Shown in pieces: positions 32,617 through 40,871 of a stretch of 41,759 bases of DNA. Origin of the DNA: an uncultured Oscillospiraceae bacterium. GTDB lineage: Bacteria > Bacillota > Clostridia > Oscillospirales > Oscillospiraceae. Under the pieces are notes generated by a model. It was not told the DNA's origin. It was given only the letters and a program-made list of their open reading frames with translations, and did not search any database. Made by a program: the position numbers and the translations under genes. How positions within the stretch are numbered: position 1 is the stretch's first letter; every line of letters begins with the position of its first letter. Location: positions 1-41,759 of the forward strand of contig CAAENU010000060.1 in assembly GCA_900757415.1 (NCBI GenBank), written 5' to 3'.

Positions 32617-33255
32617 ATGGATGCGTTTATGCGCCGCTTTTCCATCAACTGTCACAGCTCTATCCGCTGCGGCGGAGAGATCGTGATGTGGTTTGATCCG
32701 TTCAGGGTGGAGGGCAGTCCGCAGGATGGCGATATTATTTTTGTGACCCATGAGCATTATGACCACTTTTCTCCGGAGGATATCCGCCGTGTCATGCGGC
32801 ATGACGCGGTGTTGGTCCTGCCGGAGAGCTGCCGGCGTGCGGCACTGGACGCGGGTTTTTCCGCCGCGCATCTGGCGGCGGTGCGGCCCGATGAGACCTA
32901 TCAGGTCAAAGGCGTATGCTTTGAAACGGTGCCCGCCTATAATATCGGCAAGAAATTTCACCCGCAGGCCAACCAATGGGTAGGCTATGTGGTGACGGTG
33001 GACGGACACAGGGTCTATGTGGCGGGTGATACCGACGATACGCCGGAGGCACGGGCCGTCCGGTGCGATGCGGCCTTTTTGCCGGCGGGCGGCACCTACA
33101 CCATGACGGCGGCAGAGGCTGCCGCGCTGGCAAACGCCATCCGCCCGCAGGTCGCAGTTCCCACCCACTATGGCAGCATCGTGGGAGAAAGCGCGGACGG
33201 CGACCGCTTTGCCGAGGCGCTGGACGGCACGGTTTCCTGTATCAAGTTGATATAA
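32617..33255 (+). CDS. UlaG-like metallo-beta-lactamase-fold hydrolase
   Basis: 212 residues. Short MBL-fold protein of the UlaG/YtkL branch: FVTHEHYDHFSPEDI gives the HxHxDH zinc site, and YVAGDTDDTPE and VPTHYGSIVG the remaining ligands. The substrate is unknown; ascorbate-6-phosphate lactonase activity cannot be assumed. ATG 32617 has AGGAGG 8 bases upstream; the earlier frame start at 32566 would overlap the HMA stop and lacks such a site. Co-transcription with the HMA gene is likely, as only 47 bases separate them. Confidence 0.85.
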   Translation: MDAFMRRFSINCHSSIRCGGEIVMWFDPFRVEGSPQDGDIIFVTHEHYDHFSPEDIRRVMRHDAVLVLPESCRRAALDAGFSAAHLAAVRPDETYQVKGVCFETVPAYNIGKKFHPQANQWVGYVVTVDGHRVYVAGDTDDTPEARAVRCDAAFLPAGGTYTMTAAEAAALANAIRPQVAVPTHYGSIVGESADGDRFAEALDGTVSCIKLI

Positions 33256-33292
33256 AAAATCTCCCCGGTTCGATCGAACCGGGGAGATTTTT
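33255..33292. terminator. Bidirectional terminator between the MBL gene and hsp20
   Basis: An 18-bp palindrome beginning in the MBL gene stop codon: AAAAATCTCCCCGGTTCG on one arm, its complement on the other, with A and T runs at both ends. It can end both convergent genes. Confidence 0.93.
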
Positions 33293-33300
33293 ACGCGGCG

Positions 33301-33741
33301 TTACTGGATGGAGATGGAAGAATTCTTGGGCAGCTTCTTGGCAGCCTTGGGAACGGAGATCTGCAGGATACCGCTTTCAAACTTGGCGCTGATCTGATCA
33401 GGTTCCACATCTTCACCTACATAGAAGCTGCGGCTGCAGGAACCGGCATAGCGCTCCTGACGGATGTACTTGCCCTTCTTGTCCTGCTCCTCCTTGTCCA
33501 GACCCTTGGCGGCCTGAATGGTCAGGCAGCCGTTCTTCAACTCAATATTGACCTCGTCCTTCTTGAAGCCGGGCAGGTCGATATCCAACTCATAGGAGTC
33601 CTCCGTCTCGCGGACGTCAGTCTTCATCAGGTTCTTGGCATGCTTGCCGTACAGCGGGTCGCGGCCCTGAGGAACCATCATGCCAAAAGGATCAGAGAAG
33701 AAATCATCAAACAGATTTTCACCAAAAATGCTAGGCAACAT
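33301..33741 (-). CDS. hsp20: Small heat-shock protein, Hsp20/alpha-crystallin family
   Basis: 146 residues. ATP-independent chaperone that holds unfolding proteins. The alpha-crystallin domain spans ~40-130 (VRETEDSYELDIDLPGF at its start, SGILQISVPK at its end), and the C-terminal SISIQ carries an I-x-I-type assembly motif. GGAGG precedes the ATG. Controlled by a CIRCE operator that overlaps the promoter, so HrcA repression and heat induction are expected. A 125-base 5' leader separates promoter from gene; I see no clear structure in it. Confidence 0.95.
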   Translation of the reverse strand: MLPSIFGENLFDDFFSDPFGMMVPQGRDPLYGKHAKNLMKTDVRETEDSYELDIDLPGFKKDEVNIELKNGCLTIQAAKGLDKEEQDKKGKYIRQERYAGSCSRSFYVGEDVEPDQISAKFESGILQISVPKAAKKLPKNSSISIQ

Positions 33742-33874
33742 AAGTCATAACCTCCATTCATTTCCGCGGCAGAGGGGAACTGCCTTCTACCGGCGAAACT
33801 CTGTTACCATGACAGATAGAATATATTTTTGATCTCCGGAGAGCTTTCTTTGCCCTCTCTCAAGGATCGCCTTT

Positions 33875-33902
33875 ATTATAACCCGGATTTTAGCACTGTC
33901 AA
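33875..33902 (-). promoter_or_regulatory. hsp20 promoter
   Basis: Minus strand TTGACA (33902-33897), 16 bp and TATAAT (33880-33875). The -35 lies inside the CIRCE element. Confidence 0.88.
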
Positions 33903-33916
33903 TAGGGGAGTGCTAA
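33890..33916. promoter_or_regulatory. CIRCE element (HrcA operator)
   Basis: TTAGCACTG-N9-GAGTGCTAA, one mismatch from the consensus TTAGCACTC-N9-GAGTGCTAA. It overlaps the -35 box of hsp20, a position that lets HrcA block polymerase. Confidence 0.95.
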
Positions 33917-33917
33917 T

Positions 33918-33949
33918 GTTCACAAAACATCTGAAGTTCGTTCACAAAA
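33918..33949. repeat. Two direct repeats of GTTCACAAAA next to CIRCE
   Basis: GTTCACAAAA at 33918-33927 and 33940-33949, 22 bases apart, about two helix turns, directly upstream of the hsp20 -35. The rest of 33950-34060 shows nothing I can assign. Confidence 0.45.
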
Positions 33950-34060
33950 TATACGATTTTCGCGTCGGCAGGGGCGGCGGGAAAACTGCGGCATGGCGGA
34001 GATGACATCTTGCACAACCGATAATGGCTTTCGGCAGAGGAAATATAGTGGGAAAAGGGG

Positions 34061-34089
34061 TTGTTTTGTCAGAATTACCGTGATATACT
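34061..34089 (+). promoter_or_regulatory. Promoter of the MATE exporter gene
   Basis: TTGTTT (34061-34066), 17 bp, TATACT (34084-34089), 43 bases before the start codon. Confidence 0.72.
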
Positions 34090-34132
34090 GAGCCATTGTA
34101 TACAGAAATTTCCGTGTTGGGGAGGTATTGGA

Positions 34133-35497
34133 ATGGCGCGGGAAAGGCAGCTGCATACTGTTGAAATGACCACAGGTTCACTGTGGAAGAATATTCTGCT
34201 CTTCAGCCTGCCGCTGATGCTGACGCAGATCCTGGAGGTGCTTTTCAACCTCAGCGACGTGGCGATTGCCGGAAAATTTGCCGACTATCGTGCGCTGGGA
34301 GCGGTGGGCTCTACCACGCTGCTGGTCTCACTTTTTACAGGACTGCTGATCGGTATCGGCAGCGGCGTCAATGTGGCGGTTGCCCGGGGCCTTGGCCTGC
34401 GGAACAGGGAGCAGGTGGAAAATACCATCCATTCATCCTTCCTGATCTGCGCCGTGGCAGGCGTAATTATGCTGCTGATCTGCAATTTGCTGGCCTATCC
34501 CATGCTGGCGGCACTGAAAACAAAGCCGGAGCTGATCGGCGGCGCAACATTATATTTGCAGATCTATGCCTGGGGCATGCCGGCCATGGCTCTATATAAC
34601 TTCGGCAGCGGCGTGCTCAGCGCTACCGGCGATACCAAGCGGCCGCTTTTGTACCTGTCACTGGCAGGCGTGGTGAATGTGGCGCTGAATCTGTTCTTTG
34701 TTATTCGCTGCCACATGGCGGCAGACGGCGTGGCCACGGCCAGCGTCATCGCCCAATGGCTGTCGGCGCTGCTGATTTTGCTGCATCTGCTGCGCCGGCC
34801 GGATGAATGCCGGCTGAGTATCAAAAAGCTGCGTTTCCATGCGCAGGCATCCCGGCGGGTGCTGATGATCGGAATTCCCTCGGGACTGCAAAACGCTACC
34901 TTTGCCGTGGCCAACCTGTTCGTGCAGGTGGGCGTCAACTCCTTTGACGCGGTGATGGTCTCCGGAAACTCTGCCGCTGCCAACGCCGACACGCTGGTGT
35001 TCAATATGATGGCGGCATTTTATACCGCCTGCGCCAGCTTTGTCAGCCGCAACTGGGGCGCGGGAAACAATGACCGCATTGTAAAGAGCTACCGCATCAG
35101 TATGCTCTATGCCTCTCTGGTGGGGGCGCTGGCCGGCGCACTGCTGTGGTTGTTCGGCCGGGAATTCCTGTCGCTGTTTGCTAATGAAACGGATGTGATC
35201 AACGCCGGTATACAGCGGCTGCGCATCATGAGCTTTTCCTTCTTTGTGTCGCCGCTGATGGATGCCAGCATTGCCGCCTCCCGCGGGATCGGCCGCAGTG
35301 TGATCCCCACCATCATCGTGATCATGGGTTCCTGCGTGTTCCGGGTCATCTGGATCTACACCATCTTCGCCTATTTCCACACCATCCCGTCGCTGTATCT
35401 GCTGTATATTTTCTCCTGGTCTATTACCGGTGTGGCGGAATATTTCTATTTCCGCGCCATCTACCGCAAGTATGTGCTGCAAAAGCGGCCTGTATGA
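34133..35497 (+). CDS. MATE family multidrug/cation exporter
   Basis: 454 residues with about twelve membrane helices in two similar halves. The N-terminal MTTGSLWKNILLFSLPLMLTQ (shown in part) and the LFNLSDVAIAG segment are typical of MATE/DinF-like exporters, which expel drugs or metabolites using Na+ or H+ gradients. The substrate cannot be told. ATG 34133 follows GGGGAGG; the frame from 34061 begins in the promoter. Single gene, ending at a strong terminator. Confidence 0.92.
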   Translation: MARERQLHTVEMTTGSLWKNILLFSLPLMLTQILEVLFNLSDVAIAGKFADYRALGAVGSTTLLVSLFTGLLIGIGSGVNVAVARGLGLRNREQVENTIHSSFLICAVAGVIMLLICNLLAYPMLAALKTKPELIGGATLYLQIYAWGMPAMALYNFGSGVLSATGDTKRPLLYLSLAGVVNVALNLFFVIRCHMAADGVATASVIAQWLSALLILLHLLRRPDECRLSIKKLRFHAQASRRVLMIGIPSGLQNATFAVANLFVQVGVNSFDAVMVSGNSAAANADTLVFNMMAAFYTACASFVSRNWGAGNNDRIVKSYRISMLYASLVGALAGALLWLFGREFLSLFANETDVINAGIQRLRIMSFSFFVSPLMDASIAASRGIGRSVIPTIIVIMGSCVFRVIWIYTIFAYFHTIPSLYLLYIFSWSITGVAEYFYFRAIYRKYVLQKRPV

Positions 35498-35508
35498 TTC
35501 CAATGAAA

Positions 35509-35539
35509 AAAAGCCGTCCTGCCAAGCAGGACGGCTTTT
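35509..35539. terminator. Terminator between the MATE exporter and mscS
   Basis: 14-bp perfect stem AAAAGCCGTCCTGC / GCAGGACGGCTTTT with a three-base loop and A/T runs on both sides, fitting convergent genes. Confidence 0.92.
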
Positions 35540-35540
35540 G

Positions 35541-36356
35541 CTATACTTTTTCTACCACATGGACATTCAGGTGATCATAGGTCATCTCAACGCCGTGAGC
35601 GGCAAAGGCGGCACGCAGGTTTTCGTTCAGGGCATAGAACGCGGCCCAGTAATCCGCGGTTGCCGTCCAGCAGCGGACGGAGTACTCGATGGAGCTGGCG
35701 CCATAGTCGACCAGATAGACCTCCGGGGCGGGATCGGGCAGCACGCCGGGTGTGGCGGCAATGGCCTCCATACAGGCGGCTTTTACCGTTTCCGTAGGGG
35801 CATCATAGGATGCGGTCACATTGTGTACCACCCGGCGGCGGCCCAGCGTGGAATAGTTGATGATCCGGGAGGAGGACAGCTCCTTGTTGGGCAGCATCAC
35901 GATCTGACCGTCTGCGGTTTCTACCTTGGTGTGGTTCAGGGAGATCTCCTGTACGGTGCCCAGCGTGCTGCCGGACTCAATCACATCCCCCAGCCCAAAG
36001 GGGCGGGAGGAGAGGATTACCAGACCACCGGCCATATTGCCCAGAATATCCTCGGCAGCCAGCGTTACACCCAATGTCAGCACCGACATGATGGCCGTCA
36101 GCGAGGTGGTGTTGACACCCAGCGCCTCCGCGGTGATGATAGCTGTCAGCACATAAAGGACGGCTTTGACGGAGGTGAGAATGATCTTCTGCAGCCGGTC
36201 GTTGATGCGGCGGGCGCGGCTTATCAGCCGCCGGGCCAGCTTCATGATCAGCTTCACCACCAACAGACACAGCAGCAGCGTCACAATGGCGGAGAGAATG
36301 TGACCAAGGGTGAATCCGCCCAGCGAGGTTTTCAGGATATCCGTAATGTTGTCCAT
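35541..36356 (-). CDS. mscS: Small-conductance mechanosensitive channel, MscS family
   Basis: 271 residues. Three membrane helices (~12-110), the pore helix rich in Gly/Ala (SVLTLGVTLAAEDILGNMAGGLVIL), then the beta-domain (PFGLGDVIESGSTLGTVQEI, LPNKELSSSRIINYS) and the C-terminal alpha/beta vestibule. Length is near that of E. coli MscS. It releases solutes on hypo-osmotic shock. The start at ATG 36356 is preceded by GGAGG; the longer frame to 36416 starts inside the promoter. Confidence 0.94.
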   Translation of the reverse strand: MDNITDILKTSLGGFTLGHILSAIVTLLLCLLVVKLIMKLARRLISRARRINDRLQKIILTSVKAVLYVLTAIITAEALGVNTTSLTAIMSVLTLGVTLAAEDILGNMAGGLVILSSRPFGLGDVIESGSTLGTVQEISLNHTKVETADGQIVMLPNKELSSSRIINYSTLGRRRVVHNVTASYDAPTETVKAACMEAIAATPGVLPDPAPEVYLVDYGASSIEYSVRCWTATADYWAAFYALNENLRAAFAAHGVEMTYDHLNVHVVEKV

Positions 36357-36387
36357 GGAGGTCGCCTCCGTTATGATAGTATTTGCC

Positions 36388-36416
36388 AGTATAACAGATT
36401 CGGCAGCATTTTGCAA
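36388..36416 (-). promoter_or_regulatory. Promoter of mscS
   Basis: Minus strand TTGCAA (36416-36411), 17 bp, TATACT (36393-36388). It is divergent from the ftsH promoter, 41 bases away. Confidence 0.8.
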
Positions 36417-36457
36417 ACGCTGCAGGTGCTCTCATAAAAAGTTTACGGATACCATTC

Positions 36458-36486
36458 TTGACAAGGCGGCGGATAATCAGTATAAT
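36458..36486 (+). promoter_or_regulatory. Consensus promoter of ftsH
   Basis: TTGACA (36458-36463), 17 bp, TATAAT (36481-36486): a perfect match. A second -10-like TATACT follows at about 36495. Confidence 0.92.
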
Positions 36487-36560
36487 TCCCACAATATACT
36501 ATCGATTGGCGTGGGAAACTTCGCCTTACGATATGGAAAACATGAAAAGGGGGAACGGGG

Positions 36561-38381
36561 ATGAAAGAAGTAAAAACCCCAAAAAAGCCACTGATTTATT
36601 ACTATGGTCTGGTGCTGGTGATACTGTTTCTGTTCAATCTGCTGGCCATGCCGTGGCTGTCGGAACATCAGATCAAAGAGGTGGACTATAATACCTTTGT
36701 CTCCATGACGGAGAAAAAGGAGATCGGCCAGGTGGAGATTCAGCAGCAGGATAACCGGATCCTGTTTACCTCCGTGGACGGCAAGACCATCTACAAGACG
36801 GCTATGGTGCCGGACGACAGTCTGGTGCAGCGCCTGCTGGAGGCGGGCATTTCCACCACCGGCGAGGAGATTGAACAGACCTCGCTGCTATTCAACATTC
36901 TGGGATGGGTGCTGCCGCTGGTGATTTTCATCGCTATCGGCCAGTATATGTCCAAAAAGCTGGCGGATAAGGCGGGCGGTGCAGGTTCGCTGGCGTTTGG
37001 CATGGGAAAGTCCAATGCCAAGGTTTACGTCCAGTCTACACAGGGCATCAAGTTTGCCGATGTGGCAGGTGAGGATGAGGCCAAGGAGAATCTGCAGGAG
37101 ATCGTCAACTATCTGCATGATCCCACCAGATACCAGAATATCGGTGCGCATATGCCCAAGGGCGTGCTGCTGGTGGGCCCTCCGGGTACCGGCAAGACCA
37201 TGCTGGCCAAAGCGGTGGCCGGCGAATCCAACGTGCCGTTTTTCTCCATGTCCGGTTCGGAATTTGTGGAGATGTTCGTGGGTATGGGCGCCAGCAAGGT
37301 GCGTGATCTGTTCAGTCAGGCAAAGGAGAAGGCACCCTGCATCGTATTTATCGATGAAATCGACGCCATCGGCCAGAAGCGCAGCGGCGGCGGCCAGTAT
37401 GGCGGCAACGACGAGCGCGAACAGACGCTGAACCAATTGCTGACGGAGATGGACGGCTTTGAGGATAACTCCGGTGTGATCATTCTGGCGGCCACCAACC
37501 GTCCCGAATCCCTTGACCCGGCGCTGACCCGTCCGGGGCGGTTTGACCGCCGCGTGCCGGTGGAGCTGCCGGATCTGAAGGGCCGGGAGGCGATCCTGCG
37601 GGTTCATGCCAATAAGATCAAGCTGGCGGAGGATGTGGATTTCGGTGTGGTCGCCCGCATGGCCTCCGGCGCTTCCGGCGCGGAGCTGGCCAATATTGTC
37701 AATGAGGCGGCACTGCGTGCTGTCCGTGATAACCGCAAGCTGGTGACGCAGGCTGATCTGGAGGAGAGTATCGAAACGGTGATCGCCGGGTATCAGAAAA
37801 AGAACGCCATTCTTACCGACAAGGAAAAATGGATCGTGTCTTATCATGAGATCGGCCATGCGCTGGTGGCGGCGCGCCAGACCAATTCCGCACCGGTGCA
37901 GAAGATCACCATTATCCCCCGTACCTCCGGCGCGTTGGGTTACACCATGCAGGTGGAGGAGGGCAACCACTACCTGATGAACAAGGAGGAGATCGAGAAC
38001 AAGATCGCCACCCTGACGGGCGGCCGCGCCGCCGAGGAAGTGGTATTCGGCTCGATCACCACCGGCGCTTCCAACGATATTGAGCAGGCCACCAAGCTGG
38101 CCCGCGCCATGCTGACCCGCTACGGTATGAGCGATACGTTCGGGATGGTGGCACTGGAAACGGTGACCAACCAGTATCTGGGCGGCGATGCGTCGCTGGC
38201 CTGCTCTCCCGAGACACAGACCAGAATCGACCAGCTGGTGGTGGAGCTGGTGGAAAAGGCCCACCGCAAAGCCAAGGAGATCCTGACGGAGGATCGTGCC
38301 AAGCTGGACGAGTTGGCCAAGTACCTGTATCAGAAAGAGACCATTACGGGTGAGGAATTTATGAAGATTCTCAACGGCTGA
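36561..38381 (+). CDS. ftsH: ATP-dependent zinc metalloprotease FtsH
   Basis: 606 residues. Membrane-bound AAA+ protease for misfolded and regulatory proteins. Two membrane helices (~11-30 and ~112-130) enclose an extracytoplasmic domain. Walker A is GPPGTGKT (206-213), Walker B IVFIDEIDAIG, SRH PALTRPGRFDRR. The zinc site is HEIGH (429-433), where most FtsH have HEAGH; both histidines and the Glu are kept, so activity is expected. The C-terminal tail is short. Single gene between a consensus promoter and a long terminator. Confidence 0.97.
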   Translation: MKEVKTPKKPLIYYYGLVLVILFLFNLLAMPWLSEHQIKEVDYNTFVSMTEKKEIGQVEIQQQDNRILFTSVDGKTIYKTAMVPDDSLVQRLLEAGISTTGEEIEQTSLLFNILGWVLPLVIFIAIGQYMSKKLADKAGGAGSLAFGMGKSNAKVYVQSTQGIKFADVAGEDEAKENLQEIVNYLHDPTRYQNIGAHMPKGVLLVGPPGTGKTMLAKAVAGESNVPFFSMSGSEFVEMFVGMGASKVRDLFSQAKEKAPCIVFIDEIDAIGQKRSGGGQYGGNDEREQTLNQLLTEMDGFEDNSGVIILAATNRPESLDPALTRPGRFDRRVPVELPDLKGREAILRVHANKIKLAEDVDFGVVARMASGASGAELANIVNEAALRAVRDNRKLVTQADLEESIETVIAGYQKKNAILTDKEKWIVSYHEIGHALVAARQTNSAPVQKITIIPRTSGALGYTMQVEEGNHYLMNKEEIENKIATLTGGRAAEEVVFGSITTGASNDIEQATKLARAMLTRYGMSDTFGMVALETVTNQYLGGDASLACSPETQTRIDQLVVELVEKAHRKAKEILTEDRAKLDELAKYLYQKETITGEEFMKILNG

Positions 38382-38401
38382 GGCTATATCTGATGACCGA
38401 T

Positions 38402-38447
38402 AAGCAAACACCGTCCCGGACCATTTGGCCCGGGACGGTGTTTGCTT
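38402..38447. terminator. Long bidirectional terminator between ftsH and the U32 gene
   Basis: An 18-bp perfect stem from AAGCAAACACCGTCCCGG (38402-38419) to its complement (38430-38447), ten-base loop, T-rich on the right. It overlaps the last bases of the U32 gene. Confidence 0.9.
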
Positions 38448-39672
38448 ATTCTTTTGCGCTCAGTTCCACGGCGTGGCGCAGGAAGCTCAGCGGCGGCACG
38501 CGCTGCGGCAGCTGCATGGTGAAAACCATCTGCGGTGTTCTCGGCTCATAGAGAGGCAGACCCTCACGGTCAGCCATCACCGGGGCGGTGATGGTAAAGG
38601 GGCGGGTATCGGGCCCGACAACCTCCAGTTCATCGCCGACGGCGAACTTGTTGCGCAGGCTCAGCGTAGCGAGACCGTTCTGATCACAGTCCGTTACCAC
38701 AGCGCAGATCTGCCAATCCCGTATGTACCGGGCGTTATCGTAATACTGCCCGGGTTGGCCATAGAAAAAGCCGGTGGAGTAGTGCCGGTGGCTGACATGC
38801 TCTACCTCATTGCGCCATACAGGGTCAATAGGGCGGCCCGCCGCCACATCATCCAGCACATGGCGATAGGCACCTGTGACAATGGCGGCATAGTAGCCGG
38901 ATTTGGCGCGGCCCTCGATCTTCAGGCAGTCTACCCCGGCGTCCATGAGATCGTCCAGATGGTCGATCATGCACATGTCGCGGCTGTTCATGATATAGGT
39001 GCCCTTTTCATCTTCAAACACGGGGAAATACTCGCCGGGGCGCTTTTCCTCCATCAGGGCGTACTGGTAGCGGCAGGGTTGGGCACACTGGCCCCGGTTG
39101 GCATCGCGGCCCGTCATGTAGTTGCTCAGGAGACAGCGGCCGGAGTAGGATACACACATGGCGCCATGGCAGAACGTTTCGATTTCCAGTTCCTTGGGCG
39201 TTTTGGCCCGGAGGGTGCGGATCTCATCCAGACTCAGCTCACGGGCCAGCACCACCCGCTGAGCGCCCAACTCATACCATGCGGTGGCGGAGGCATAGTT
39301 GGCAATGGACTGCTGGGTGGAGATGTGACGCTGGCAATGGGGCGCATATTTGCCCGCCAGCGTGAAAGCGCCAAGATCCGCCACGATCAGCGCGTCCACA
39401 CCGGATGCATCCAGCCGCTCCAGATGGGCGGGCAGCTGCTCTACCTCGCTGCTGCGAGGCATGGTGTTGACGGTAACGTGCACCTTTACGCCGTGCTCAT
39501 GGGCATACCGCACCGCGCGAGGCAGCTCCTCATCGGTAAAATTGCCGGCAAAAGAGCGCATACCGAACGCGGTGCCAGCCAGATACACCGCATCCGCACC
39601 GTAGGCAACGGCCATCTGCAATTTTTCCCAGTCCCCGGCAGGGGACAGCAATTCAGGCTTTTTCCGTTCCAT
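38446..39672 (-). CDS. Peptidase U32 family protein
   Basis: 408 residues. N-terminal LLSPAGDWEKLQMAVAYGADAVYLAG and the Cys-rich signature (ETFCHGAMCVSYSGRC followed by NRGQCAQPCR) define the U32 family, with the four Cys that likely bind an iron-sulfur cluster. Relatives TrhP/YegQ and RlhA hydroxylate tRNA or rRNA, while others were described as collagenases; RNA modification is the more probable role here, but not proven. The start codon shares its last base with the mltG stop. Last gene of the tmk-mltG-U32 operon. Confidence 0.92.
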   Translation of the reverse strand: MERKKPELLSPAGDWEKLQMAVAYGADAVYLAGTAFGMRSFAGNFTDEELPRAVRYAHEHGVKVHVTVNTMPRSSEVEQLPAHLERLDASGVDALIVADLGAFTLAGKYAPHCQRHISTQQSIANYASATAWYELGAQRVVLARELSLDEIRTLRAKTPKELEIETFCHGAMCVSYSGRCLLSNYMTGRDANRGQCAQPCRYQYALMEEKRPGEYFPVFEDEKGTYIMNSRDMCMIDHLDDLMDAGVDCLKIEGRAKSGYYAAIVTGAYRHVLDDVAAGRPIDPVWRNEVEHVSHRHYSTGFFYGQPGQYYDNARYIRDWQICAVVTDCDQNGLATLSLRNKFAVGDELEVVGPDTRPFTITAPVMADREGLPLYEPRTPQMVFTMQLPQRVPPLSFLRHAVELSAKE

Positions 39673-40838
39673 CAGTCAGGCTGGTACATGTCGCTGTTAA
39701 CAAAAGCGAGATGCTCGTCGTAGGTTTTGAAGAAATGGTTCACGCCGTCCTTACCGGCGGCAAAGTAGTAATAGTCGGTCTCGTTGGGATATACCGCCGC
39801 CCGGATGGACTCCATACCGGGGCAGCAGATGGGCCCGGCGGGCAGGCCGGCGTACTTATAGGTGTTATAAGGACTGTCCAGATCCTTGTCGAAGGCGGTT
39901 TTATCCTTTCCCTCCAGCGACAGGGCGTAATAGATGGTGGTATCCAGCTGCAGATAGCCGTAGGTCTCCCGGTCGGTGGTGTTCATGCGGTTATACAGCA
40001 CCGAGGCGATATTTTTGCGTTCGGTTTCATCGCCGATGCCCTCTTTTTCAATGATGGAGGCCATGGTGACGATGTCATGCAGGGAGTAACCGCTGGCATT
40101 GATATCCGCCATCAGATCATCGTCAAACTGGGCCACAAAGTTGGTCAGCATGGTGTCGATGTCATACACGGCGGTCTTGGTGGGGTCAAAGGCCTGCGTG
40201 GTGGGGAAGAGGAAACCCTCCATGCGGTTTACCTTGCCCAGCATGTCCTCTTTCAGGAAGCTGTAGCTCTGGAATTCATAATTGGCGCAGGCATCCTCCA
40301 GCTCCTCACGGGTGGAGATGCCGGCCTCAGTCAGAATGTCGATGATCTCATTAACGGTTTTGCCCTCGGGAATGACGACCTTGATCCAGCCATCCTCGTT
40401 GACCTTGTCCGCCTCATAGTCGTGCATGTTCTGAATCAGGCTGCGGTAGTCCATGTCGCTGTTCAGCTCCCACTCGCCGGGATCGATGGTCTTACCGGCA
40501 TGGAAGAACATGCCGCAGAATTTAAAGAAGCCGCGGTAATTGATTAGCCCCGCGTCTTTCAGCTTTTTTGCCACAGCGCCCACACTGTCACCCTCGTCCA
40601 CCTTAATGGTGACCTCGACATAATCCTTGTTCAGCGAGCACAGGTCGTTAAACAGCAGCCAACCCACGCCGGCCAGCAGACAGGAGACAAGCACCACGCA
40701 CGCCAGATACAGGGCGGTACGCTGAGCGCTGCGCTTTTTCCTGTGCTTTTTCTTTTTCGGAGGGGTAGCCGCGCTCTGACGGCGCACCTCCTCGGCGTTA
40801 TAATAGGCGGTTTCGTAATTGTTCTGATCCTTGGGCAT
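39672..40838 (-). CDS. mltG: Endolytic transglycosylase MltG (YceG)
   Basis: 388 residues. A cytoplasmic Lys-rich segment (~25-40), one membrane helix (~44-67) and an outside YceG domain with a LysM-like part. The catalytic Glu is in TMASIIEKEG-type sequence (MASIIEKEGIGDE), and the DTTIYYAL and GLPAGPICCPG segments are typical. It cuts nascent peptidoglycan and helps set glycan chain length. It ends in a 1-base overlap with the U32 gene and begins 33 bases after tmk. Confidence 0.96.
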   Translation of the reverse strand: MPKDQNNYETAYYNAEEVRRQSAATPPKKKKHRKKRSAQRTALYLACVVLVSCLLAGVGWLLFNDLCSLNKDYVEVTIKVDEGDSVGAVAKKLKDAGLINYRGFFKFCGMFFHAGKTIDPGEWELNSDMDYRSLIQNMHDYEADKVNEDGWIKVVIPEGKTVNEIIDILTEAGISTREELEDACANYEFQSYSFLKEDMLGKVNRMEGFLFPTTQAFDPTKTAVYDIDTMLTNFVAQFDDDLMADINASGYSLHDIVTMASIIEKEGIGDETERKNIASVLYNRMNTTDRETYGYLQLDTTIYYALSLEGKDKTAFDKDLDSPYNTYKYAGLPAGPICCPGMESIRAAVYPNETDYYYFAAGKDGVNHFFKTYDEHLAFVNSDMYQPD

Positions 40839-40871
40839 AATATATGTTCCTTTCTTGTGCCGTTTTCCGCG

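Noticed and set aside
33920..34181. 78- and 79-codon minus-strand frames between hsp20 and the MATE gene
   Set aside because: They run through the MATE promoter and start region and have no recognisable sequence or binding site.
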